This document shows, one piece after another, positions 8,010 to 15,013 of a stretch of DNA of 29,280 nucleotides. The stretch lies in IMG/VR virus record IMGVR_UViG_3300049001_000027, positions 1-29,280 of that record. The stretch is one strand, 5' to 3'. The position numbers and the translations under genes were made by a program. The notes beneath the pieces were generated by a model, which had not been told where the DNA came from, made no database searches, and saw only the letters and a program-made list of their open reading frames with translations. The stretch is from a virus. Each line of letters starts with the position of its first letter. Positions within the stretch are counted from its first letter, which is position 1.

Positions 8010-8326
8010 GCGAGGCCAATAAACGACGTTGGCGCGCGCTGCAGATCTCGCGATCGTGGAAGGGCCTTTTGCCGCGCGCGATCGCGCGGCGCTGGGCCTA
8101 TCGCGAGGCGTTCACCGTCGACGGCCGGCTGCGTGTCGCGGCCGAGCATGTGCTTTCCGATCTCCGCGACTTCAGTTTCGCGCGGACGTCGGCCTTCGAT
8201 CCCGATCCGATCATCATGGCGCGGCGTCAGGGTCGCCGCGATGTGTGGTTGCGGATCTCCGGATACCTCGAGCTGGACGAGGAGCAAGTCCAGAAACTCA
8301 TGGAGATAGACGATGGCTTTGGATGA
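8006..8326 (+). CDS. Bbp19-like phage protein
   Basis: The product has 106 residues and overlaps the portal stop by 4 bp. The core DLRDFSFARTSAFDPDPII, followed by RQGRRDVWLRISGYL, is the signature I associate with the Bbp19 family named after a Bordetella phage BPP-1 protein (short helical proteins with FDPD and GRRxVWLRI motifs). The function is not established to my knowledge. It is regularly found between portal and scaffold in this group of podoviruses, so a role in head assembly or the head-tail junction is likely. The next gene starts inside its 3' end with a 14-bp overlap. Confidence 0.75.
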   Translation: MSEANKRRWRALQISRSWKGLLPRAIARRWAYREAFTVDGRLRVAAEHVLSDLRDFSFARTSAFDPDPIIMARRQGRRDVWLRISGYLELDEEQVQKLMEIDDGFG

Positions 8327-9245
8327 GACGGACGGCGCCGGCGGTACCGGTGGGGATACGGGTGGCGCAGCCGACCTGGTCGGTGGTGGCACCGGCGGCG
8401 ATCAGCAGCACCAGCAGCAGCAGGATGGCGGCGGTGGTGGCGATCAGCAGCAGCAGCAACAGGAGGCGGCTCCCGATTGGTATGAAAAACTGTCGGGCGC
8501 GACCTCGGAAGGCGAGACCGCATCGAACCGCGATTGGGTGCAGTCGCTGGGGGTCAAGGATCTCGACGGCCTGGTCAAGGTTGCGCGCGACAACCAGCGT
8601 GCGGCCCGCGATGGCGACCGGATCAAGGTGCCGGGCGAAGGCGCCAAGCCGGAAGAGATCGCCGAGTTCCGCAAGTCGATCGGTGTGCCCGAGGATGGCA
8701 AGGGCTATGAGATCAAGGGGCCGGAAGGGGTCAAGCTCAACCAGCCGCTGATCGACCGGCTCGCGGACGCGGCCGCCAAATCGGGCGTTCCCAAGGGTGC
8801 CTTCGAGGCGACGGTCGGCGAATATATCAAGGCGCAGCTGGATGAGGCGACGGCCGAGAATACGCGCCAGGACGGGCTCGCGGCCGATTGGGTCAAGGCC
8901 CAGGGGGCGAAGAAAGACGAGCAGCTCGCGCACGTCGACACGGCGGCGCGCGCGCTAGGCTTCACGCGCGGCGACATGCAGGCGATGCGATCGTCGTTCG
9001 GCGCCGATCGCGCGCTGACCATCCTGGCGAAGCTCGGGTCCGGCATGGCCGAGGACACGATGCTGACCGGCGGCAAGGGACGGTTCGGCGTCACGACGGC
9101 GGAAGCGACGGCGGAAATTGAGCGCCTCAAGAGCGATCCCGAATTCCAGAAAAAGGTGCTGGTGCCCGGCTCGCCGGAACGGCAGCGCTGGGACCGGCTC
9201 AACAAAGCCCAGGCCGAAGGCAGGGCCAAGGCGGAGGATGGATGA
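8313..9245 (+). CDS. Capsid scaffolding protein
   Basis: The product has 310 residues. The start ATG at 8313 lies inside the previous gene, behind GGAGATAG. The first 50 residues are disordered, with Gly/Asp and a poly-Gln tract (residues 31-50). The rest is acidic and helical, with EIAEFRKSIGVPEDGKGYEIKG around residue 112-133 and a charged Arg/Lys-rich C-terminus. A soluble helical protein of about 300 residues immediately before the major capsid gene fits a phage scaffold that directs procapsid assembly and leaves the mature head. The SIGVPEDGxGYEI segment is common in such scaffolds. The CAG/CAA tract at 8403-8462 is unusual. Confidence 0.8.
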   Translation: MALDETDGAGGTGGDTGGAADLVGGGTGGDQQHQQQQDGGGGGDQQQQQQEAAPDWYEKLSGATSEGETASNRDWVQSLGVKDLDGLVKVARDNQRAARDGDRIKVPGEGAKPEEIAEFRKSIGVPEDGKGYEIKGPEGVKLNQPLIDRLADAAAKSGVPKGAFEATVGEYIKAQLDEATAENTRQDGLAADWVKAQGAKKDEQLAHVDTAARALGFTRGDMQAMRSSFGADRALTILAKLGSGMAEDTMLTGGKGRFGVTTAEATAEIERLKSDPEFQKKVLVPGSPERQRWDRLNKAQAEGRAKAEDG

Positions 9246-9480
9246 TTTTTTCGCGCGACCCGCTTGACCGGCGAGTCGACCTATGAACTTAGTGTTTCCG
9301 GCGGCGCGGGGGAGCGGCCACGTTTCTCCTCGCCGCTTAAGTCCTGGCCTAGCCTCGTTCGCCCCGGGCCCCCCGCTGGATTGCGGCGCCGATCGCAGGC
9401 GTTAAACGATAGAGAGGGCGGGCGGTTTCGCCCCTTACCCCTTCGAAATCAGCTCAAACCTGTTTTCGTGAGGGGTCATC
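9246..9480 (+). other. Leader region upstream of the capsid gene
   Basis: This is the longest gap (235 bp) inside the structural operon, and it is not well explained by any reading frame. It opens with a T6 run right after the scaffold stop and holds a GC-rich palindrome near 9361-9375 and a small GGCG-GTTT-CGCC hairpin near 9421-9432. It ends with GAGGGG (9470-9475) before the capsid ATG. A separate capsid promoter or an mRNA processing or leader function is plausible, but I found no clear -35/-10 pair. Confidence 0.35.
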
Positions 9481-10407
9481 ATGGCCGACGTCAATACAAC
9501 CGCAAATTATGAATTCTCGAACAACCTCGAGCTCGTCCTCAACCAGACCAAGTCCCTGCTCATGGACACGGTCGAGACGCAGCCGTGCACGAGCGCCGAG
9601 AAGGAAACCGTCAAGGATCTGATCGGCAACACTCAGCCCGAGGAAGCCGATGAGCGCAACGGCGATCTCAAGGAAACCGATCCCGGGCATGATCGCGTCT
9701 GGATCGTCAAGCCCAACGAGCTCTATTTCAACAAGTTCGTCGACGGCGCCGACCAGCTCGCGACCGCGATCTCGCTGGACGGTGCCTATACGTTGGCGGC
9801 GATGGCAACCGTCAACCGCGCCAAGGACGATCAGATCCTGGCCGGCATCTATGGTTCGATCATCAGCGGCAAGGATGGCACCACCACTACGCCATTCCCG
9901 AGCGGCAACATCGTGCCGGTCACCACGGGTGGCGCGTCGGGTGCGCAGCGGATGAACACCGCCAAGCTGCGGGCCGCCAACAAGATGCTCGACCAGAATT
10001 TCGTCGAGGCGACCGACCAGAAATACATGATCCTGGACGCCGAGCAGAACGACGATCTGCTGAGCGAGATCCCGGCGACCTCGAGCGACTTCACCGGCGC
10101 CTTCGGCGGCGTGTTCGACAACGGCAAGATCGTCAAGATGCTCGGTTGGAATTTCATCCACATGGAGCTCCGCAACCCGATGCTGCGCGCCATGACGAAG
10201 GGCCTGACGATCGACGGCAGCGGCTATACCAAAACGCCGTTCTGGGTGAAGTCTGGTGTCCGCGCGGGCATCTGGCAGGCGCTCCGCACGGCGATCAAGG
10301 ACCAGCCGTCCAAGGTCAACAGCCGTTCGGTGTTCGCCGGCACCACGATCGCGGCCACCCGGACCCAGGCGGGCAAGGTCGGCATCATCCTCAACAGCGA
10401 AGCGTAA
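9481..10407 (+). CDS. Major capsid protein
   Basis: The product has 308 residues, with a strong ribosome binding site (GAGGGG, 6 bp upstream of the ATG). The position right after the scaffold, the length, and the mixed alpha/beta composition fit an HK97-fold major capsid protein of the BPP-1/T7-like podovirus type. Examples of the pattern are DRVWIVKPNELYFNKFVDGA, MNTAKLRAANKMLDQN and a C-terminal TIAATRTQAGKVGIILNSEA. The protein forms the icosahedral head shell and would be the most abundant phage product. The 235-bp leader and the terminator further downstream are consistent with extra expression of this gene and the next. The alternative, another abundant virion protein, is unlikely given the gene order. 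Confidence 0.85.
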   Translation: MADVNTTANYEFSNNLELVLNQTKSLLMDTVETQPCTSAEKETVKDLIGNTQPEEADERNGDLKETDPGHDRVWIVKPNELYFNKFVDGADQLATAISLDGAYTLAAMATVNRAKDDQILAGIYGSIISGKDGTTTTPFPSGNIVPVTTGGASGAQRMNTAKLRAANKMLDQNFVEATDQKYMILDAEQNDDLLSEIPATSSDFTGAFGGVFDNGKIVKMLGWNFIHMELRNPMLRAMTKGLTIDGSGYTKTPFWVKSGVRAGIWQALRTAIKDQPSKVNSRSVFAGTTIAATRTQAGKVGIILNSEA

Positions 10408-10416
10408 CCGGCGCGC

Positions 10417-10430
10417 CTCCCCCGGGGGAG
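10417..10430 (+). repeat. Palindrome containing the decoration-gene ribosome binding site
   Basis: CTCCCCCGGGGGAG is a perfect 14-bp palindrome. Its 3' arm (GGGGGAG) is the likely Shine-Dalgarno sequence of the gene starting at 10438. Hairpin formation or dimerising strands could mask this site. Confidence 0.5.
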
Positions 10431-10437
10431 AAAGAAC

Positions 10438-10881
10438 ATGGCAGATTTTTACGCTCTCGAGCAGGTTGGTGGCCCCGATGGCACCCAGGCGCCGCCCAAG
10501 AAGCTCGATGGCCGCATGGTCGGCGCGAAGGATCGCGTGATCCGGGCGACCAAACCGACCGGCCAGGCGCTGGCGAGCGGCGACCGCCTCTATCTCGGCA
10601 AGCTGCCGATCGGATCGATGGTCCGCGGCTTCTCGGTCAACTCGGACACGTCGTTCGGGACGTCGACGCTGTCGATCGGCACGACGGCGACGCCGGCACT
10701 GTACGTCAACGGCAAGACCATGACCGCGACCGACACGCCGACCAGCGTCGGCCCGAAGGCGTCGGCGGCGATCGCCGCGCCACTCTCGGCCGACCAGGAC
10801 ATCTGGCTGACCGTGGGGACCGCGACGATCGCCGGCGCGACGGTGGCGGCTTTCTACATCACCTACACGACCGCGAACTGA
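10438..10881 (+). CDS. Probable capsid decoration (cement) protein
   Basis: The product has 147 residues. It starts 30 bp after the capsid stop, with the ribosome binding site inside a palindrome. It is small, rich in Thr, Ala, Ser and Gly, and looks entirely beta-stranded (for example MVRGFSVNSDTSFGTSTLSI and a final VAAFYITYTTAN), as expected for a jelly-roll or beta-sandwich that binds the outer capsid surface. In BPP-1 a cement protein (Bbp16) is encoded beside the capsid protein (Bbp17), and the order here is the same. The role is therefore inferred from position and composition rather than from a clear motif. A head-fibre or minor head protein is the alternative. A strong terminator follows it. 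Confidence 0.55.
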   Translation: MADFYALEQVGGPDGTQAPPKKLDGRMVGAKDRVIRATKPTGQALASGDRLYLGKLPIGSMVRGFSVNSDTSFGTSTLSIGTTATPALYVNGKTMTATDTPTSVGPKASAAIAAPLSADQDIWLTVGTATIAGATVAAFYITYTTAN

Positions 10882-10920
10882 CGCGGCAGGGTTCGGCCTA
10901 ACCGGGGGCGGTGGGCCGAG

Positions 10921-10962
10921 CGTCGGGGTGGTGGCCGTCTCCACCACCCCGGCGTCATTTTT
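10921..10962 (+). terminator. Strong intrinsic terminator after the capsid and decoration genes
   Basis: The arms 10921-10934 (CGTCGGGGTGGTGG) and 10941-10954 pair over 14 positions with one T-G wobble, across a 6-nt loop (CCGTCT). TCATTTTT follows directly. It is the clearest rho-independent structure in the window. It lies inside the late operon, so it would reduce transcription of the tail genes relative to the capsid genes unless antitermination acts. Confidence 0.75.
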
Positions 10963-10976
10963 GAAGGAGGCCAGTC

Positions 10977-11177
10977 ATGGCGGCACAGGTGAAATTGACG
11001 ATGCAGCGCGGCAAACCCGCCCTGAAAGACGTCGTAGTCGCGGCTGGATCGGCCGAGGCGCAGAGCGACACGATGTCGCTCAATATCGACTATACCAAGA
11101 TCACCAAGGGAGACGCGTTGATCATGATCGACGCGATCCGACAGAAAATCTTCGCGTCCAAGTGGCCGATGCTCTGA
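10977..11177 (+). CDS. Small conserved phage protein, unknown function
   Basis: The product has 66 residues, and the ribosome binding site GAAGGAGG (10963-10970) before its ATG is among the best in the window. It is basic at the N-terminus and contains a helix near the C-terminus (KGDALIMIDAIRQKIF). It sits just after the terminator and 17 bp before the tail tubular A gene. No family is recognised. A minor virion protein or head-completion factor is possible from position alone. Confidence 0.65.
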   Translation: MAAQVKLTMQRGKPALKDVVVAAGSAEAQSDTMSLNIDYTKITKGDALIMIDAIRQKIFASKWPML

Positions 11178-11194
11178 GCTGACGGAGCGCAAGC

Positions 11195-11812
11195 ATGGCC
11201 GACTATGTCTCGATCGCGAATTTGGCGGCGTCGAAGCTGGGCGAGGACGATCAACTCCGTTCGCCCGAGGATGACACGCACCTCGGCCGCACCGTCGCCG
11301 CGGTGTGGGACCTGGTCCGCCAGGCGGCGCTGCGCGATCACAGCTGGAATTTCGCGATGAAGCGCGCGGCGCTGCCGAAGTCGGCGGCGGCCGCGCCATT
11401 TCCGTGGCGCTCGTCCTTTCCGCTGCCGGCGGACAATCTGCGCCTGGTCGAAGTGCTCGACCTGCAGGCACGGTCAGCCTATCAGATCGAGGGCCGCGCG
11501 ATCCTGTGCAATTCGGACGGCCCGGTCCACATCCGCTACATCACCGACGTCGCCGAGCCCGCGTTGTGGGACCAGCTCTTCGTCGAAGCGTTCGCCTGCC
11601 GGCTGGCATTCCAGATCTCCGATCGGATCACCGGCGACAGCAACCGCAAACAGGCGGCCTGGGCCGAGTACCAGGCCGCGCTCGCCCAGGCGAAGCGCGT
11701 CGACGCGCGAGAAAACCCGCAAGTGGCATGGGAAGCCGGGAGCTGGGAAACCGCGCGCCTCGGCGTCGATGAATGCCGCGTCTCGCCAGGGACGGGCACG
11801 ATATGGCCCTAG
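11195..11812 (+). CDS. Tail tubular protein A-like (gp11 family)
   Basis: The product has 205 residues. The N-terminal region (VSIANLAASKLGEDDQLRS) and the WDLVRQAALRDHSWNFAMKR stretch at about 37-58 are typical of the T7 gp11-like tail adaptor family: an all-helical head-completion protein with a conserved HxWNFA box. The protein forms the ring between portal and nozzle in short-tailed phages. A later AFACRLAFQISDRITGD helix also fits. The C-terminal 40 residues are less conserved in kind. The next gene begins 10 bp before this stop. Confidence 0.85.
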   Translation: MADYVSIANLAASKLGEDDQLRSPEDDTHLGRTVAAVWDLVRQAALRDHSWNFAMKRAALPKSAAAAPFPWRSSFPLPADNLRLVEVLDLQARSAYQIEGRAILCNSDGPVHIRYITDVAEPALWDQLFVEAFACRLAFQISDRITGDSNRKQAAWAEYQAALAQAKRVDARENPQVAWEAGSWETARLGVDECRVSPGTGTIWP

Positions 11813-14037
11813 AGCGGCCGATCGCGACAAGCTTCAACGGTGGCGAGCTCAGCCCGCGCATGGGCGGGAGGGTCGATACCTCGATATATTCCGTCGGGCT
11901 GGCGGTGTGCGAGAATTTCGTGCCGACTGTCGAGGGCGCGTTGGTGAAGCGGCCCGGCTTCGAATATATCGAGCCGGCGGCGGTAACGGCGACCTGGCTG
12001 ACCAGCTTTCGCTTCAATCTCACCCAGGACTATGTGATCGAGTGGAGCGACGGCAAGCTGCGCTTCTACACCAACGGCGCGCGGATCGAGACGTCGCCGG
12101 GCGTCCCGTTTGAAGTTGTCGTGCCGTACACGGCGGCCGAGGCCCCGCTGGTCAGCGCGCAACAGAGTTTCGACCGGCTGTATCTCGATCATCCCAATCA
12201 CCCGCCCGCGCGCCTGACGCGAACCTCGGCGACAACCTTCGCCTATGACGTGGCCGAGCTCGTGAACGGCCCGTTCGCCGATGCCAATATCGACGACACG
12301 ATCTCGGTCAGCGCGAGCGCCACGACGGGCAGCGGCGTAGCGCTGTCGGCGACCGCCAGCATCTTCACGTCCGACGATGTCGGCACGCTCTTTCGCCTCG
12401 AGGCGCAGGATTTCTCGGCGATCCCGGCGTGGATGCCTGGGATCAACGGCATTGTCGTCGGAACGAGCAAGGTCCGCAACGACGGCAAGGTCTATCTGGC
12501 GGTCGGCACCTCGAGCGACCATCGCACCGGGCAACAGGCGCCGATCCACACCAGCGGCACCGAATGGGACGGCATCGCCAGCGGCCAGGACATCAATGCC
12601 AAGGGGCCGTACGGCGTCCAGTGGGAATATCTGTACGACCGCTTCGGTATCGCCCTCATCACCGCGGTGGGGAGCGGCACCGCCGCGACGGCCGACATCG
12701 TTCGCAGACTGCCCGACGCGATCGTCACCGGGACCTGGCGCTGGGCGCATGCTTCGCTGTCGGCCGGGCGTGGCTGGCCGAGCGTCGTCAAGGCGTGGAA
12801 CGGGCGGTTGATCCACTTCCGCGGTTTCGACATGCTGGCCAGCGTCGCGGGCGACTTCCTCAATCATGCGACCTTCGATCCGACCGGCCTGCTCGAGGTC
12901 GATCTCGCGTTCCGGCGCACCCTGACGGCGGACGATCCGGTGCTATGGGCGCTCGGCGATCGCCGGCTGATCGTCGGCACGGCGTCGGCCGAGATCGCGA
13001 TCGGCTCGATCAACGAAGCCGTGGCGCTCAGCGGGGACAACGTCCAGGCGGTGCCGCAGTCGAATTACGGCAGCGAAGCGGTGTTCCCGCTGCAGATCGG
13101 ATCGACCGCGGCGGTGTTCGTCCAGCGCGGCGGCCGCAAGTTGCGCCAGGCCGAATACGATTTCGCGCGCGATCGCTATATCGCCGAAAATATCACGATC
13201 TGGGCCCGGCATATCACCGGCGGCGGCATCGTCCAGCTCGCCTATCAGCAGGAACCCGAGCAGCTCCTGGTCGCGCTGCGCTCGGACGGCCAGCTCGTCA
13301 CGCATCCGCAGGCGCCCGAACAGGACATCAAGGGCATGGCGCGGATCCGCGTCGGCGGCGACGGCGTGGTCAAGTCGGTCACGACGATCGCGGCGGCGGA
13401 CGGCAAGACCGATGAACTGTGGGCGCTGGTCGACCGCGACGGCGCGCTGAGCGTCGAACGCATGGCGCCGTGGCGCGACGATGGCGATCCGATCGAAACA
13501 TCGTTCTTCGTCGACGGCGGGGTCACGGCGATCGCCGGCATCGGCCAGGTCCATTTCTCCAACCTGATGCACCTGGCCGGCCGCGAGGTGTGGGTGCTGG
13601 CGGACGGCGGGGTCATCACCGGTATCACCATCGCCAATGACGGGACCTTCTCGATCTCGCCCGACGCGATCCCGAGCGATCGCCCCTACATCATCACGGT
13701 CGGCCTGCCCTACACCGCGACGGCGACGACGCTGCGCCCCGAGCTGCGCGGCAATGGCCAGACCAGCCAGGGCATTCGCCAGCGCGTCGTGCAGCTCATC
13801 CTTCGGCTGATCGAGACGACGGGGCTGCGCGTTGGCGTCCAGGGCGGAAAGCTCGACGAGCTGATCAACCGCGCCGGCAACGACACGATGGACGCGCCGA
13901 TCCCATTGTTCACCGGCGACACCGGTCAGAAGCTGTCGGGCAATTGGGACCGCACGGGTCAATCGACCGTGGTCAGCGACGCGCCGCTGCCGGCGGTGAT
14001 CGTCGCCGCCATGCCGACCGTGAACGCGACGACATGA
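11803..14037 (+). CDS. Tail tubular protein B-like (tail nozzle)
   Basis: The product has 744 residues from the ATG at 11803. An in-frame ATG at 11773 would add ten residues of poor quality and a longer overlap. The N-terminus IATSFNGGELSPRMGGRVD, followed by CENFVPTVEGALVKRPGFEYI, is a hallmark of the large podovirus nozzle or tail-tube proteins (similar in role to T7 gp12). The body is beta-rich with many short repeats, as expected for a propeller-like hexamer at the tail tip. It is translated in the same operon as the tail adaptor upstream and overlaps the next gene by 4 bp. The detailed subfamily is not assigned. Confidence 0.8.
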   Translation: MALERPIATSFNGGELSPRMGGRVDTSIYSVGLAVCENFVPTVEGALVKRPGFEYIEPAAVTATWLTSFRFNLTQDYVIEWSDGKLRFYTNGARIETSPGVPFEVVVPYTAAEAPLVSAQQSFDRLYLDHPNHPPARLTRTSATTFAYDVAELVNGPFADANIDDTISVSASATTGSGVALSATASIFTSDDVGTLFRLEAQDFSAIPAWMPGINGIVVGTSKVRNDGKVYLAVGTSSDHRTGQQAPIHTSGTEWDGIASGQDINAKGPYGVQWEYLYDRFGIALITAVGSGTAATADIVRRLPDAIVTGTWRWAHASLSAGRGWPSVVKAWNGRLIHFRGFDMLASVAGDFLNHATFDPTGLLEVDLAFRRTLTADDPVLWALGDRRLIVGTASAEIAIGSINEAVALSGDNVQAVPQSNYGSEAVFPLQIGSTAAVFVQRGGRKLRQAEYDFARDRYIAENITIWARHITGGGIVQLAYQQEPEQLLVALRSDGQLVTHPQAPEQDIKGMARIRVGGDGVVKSVTTIAAADGKTDELWALVDRDGALSVERMAPWRDDGDPIETSFFVDGGVTAIAGIGQVHFSNLMHLAGREVWVLADGGVITGITIANDGTFSISPDAIPSDRPYIITVGLPYTATATTLRPELRGNGQTSQGIRQRVVQLILRLIETTGLRVGVQGGKLDELINRAGNDTMDAPIPLFTGDTGQKLSGNWDRTGQSTVVSDAPLPAVIVAAMPTVNATT

Positions 14038-14561
14038 CCGAAGCCGTGGTCATCCGCCCGATGCTCGCGCAAGACGCGATCGCGATCGAGCGCCAGCCCT
14101 CGCAGCGCGTCCAGCTCGGCATCGACATGACCGGGGCGATGACGCTCGAGCTCGCGCAATCCATGATCGACGGTGGCGAAGCCTGGACGGCCGAGCAAAG
14201 CGGCCGGATCGTCGCGATCATGGGGCTGCGCGAGACGTTCCCGGGCGTCCAGGGCGTCGCCTGGGCGGTGCTCGCGCCGGGGATCGGCGCGGCGCATCTC
14301 GCTGTCTCGAGGCACGCGCGGCGCCGCATCGCCGATAGCCCGCTACGCCGGATCGAGGCGGTGGTCGAAGCCGCGGTCGACGCCGAGGCGATCCTGCTCA
14401 CCTTTCCCGGGCTCGACCCGGGCCAGCTGCTCGAGGCGGTGATTTCCGTGAAGGGGCCACAGATTGCCTGGGCCCGTTCGGTCGGCCTGACGCCGGCGCA
14501 TGTTCTACGCCGGTTCGGCGGCCGGTCCGAGACGCACGTCCTGTTCGAGAGGATCGCCTGA
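14034..14561 (+). CDS. gp13-like internal virion protein with GNAT-like fold
   Basis: The product has 175 residues from the ATG at 14034, chosen because it forms an ATGA overlap with the nozzle gene. Residues 30-90 resemble the phage T7-like gp13 family, which adopts an acetyltransferase-like fold: MIDGGEAWTAEQSGRIVAIMGL, then a short beta strand and helix. The C-terminal VGLTPAHVLRRFGGRSETHVLFERIA resembles the final strand of such proteins. In T7 gp13 is needed for correct assembly of internal virion proteins. Whether this copy has enzymatic activity cannot be judged from sequence. Confidence 0.7.
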   Translation: MTEAVVIRPMLAQDAIAIERQPSQRVQLGIDMTGAMTLELAQSMIDGGEAWTAEQSGRIVAIMGLRETFPGVQGVAWAVLAPGIGAAHLAVSRHARRRIADSPLRRIEAVVEAAVDAEAILLTFPGLDPGQLLEAVISVKGPQIAWARSVGLTPAHVLRRFGGRSETHVLFERIA

Positions 14562-15013
14562 TGGCCGAAGCCGCAGCCGCCATGCAGGCCGCCGGGAGCA
14601 TCATCAGCGGCATCTCGAGCTATGAGACCGGCAAGTATAACCGCGACGTGTCGAACACGATGGCGACCGAGGCGGAGCGCACGGGCGCCGACCAGGAGAC
14701 GCGGATCCGCGAGAACGCCCGCGCCGTGCTTGGGCAGCAGGTTGCCGCCCAGGGCGCGGATGGCTTCCAGATGGGCACCGGCAGCGCGCTGGATGCGCTG
14801 GCACAGACGCAGGTCAATGCCGCGCTCGACGCGCTGACCGCGCGGCGCGAGGCGACGACGCGCGCTCGCGGGCTGCGCATCCAGGGCGCGCAGGCATATG
14901 CGGCCGGAAAGAACGCGCTGTTTCAGGGCCTGCTTGGCGCAGCGAGCGGCGCGGCCAAGGGATCGAGCGACTGGGCGTCGGCAAGCGCCGGCATGACGGG
15001 CGGCATGGGCTGA
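14561..15013 (+). CDS. gp14-like internal virion protein
   Basis: The product has 150 residues, joined to the previous gene by TGATG. It is small, Ala/Gly/Ser-rich and helical, with AAMQAAGSIISGISSYETGKYN at the N-terminus, a coiled helix with DALAQTQVNAALDALTARR in the middle, and a Gly-rich C-terminus. This matches the gp14-type ejection proteins of T7-like phages, which insert into the outer membrane during DNA delivery. It is followed by two larger internal virion proteins, the same order as in T7 (gp14, gp15, gp16). Confidence 0.7.
   Translation: MAEAAAAMQAAGSIISGISSYETGKYNRDVSNTMATEAERTGADQETRIRENARAVLGQQVAAQGADGFQMGTGSALDALAQTQVNAALDALTARREATTRARGLRIQGAQAYAAGKNALFQGLLGAASGAAKGSSDWASASAGMTGGMG

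Noticed and set aside
9454-10947. 497-codon minus-strand frame opposite the capsid gene
   Set aside because: It is antisense to the capsid and decoration genes and would read through the terminator. The product is Arg-rich and repetitive, a typical shadow frame.
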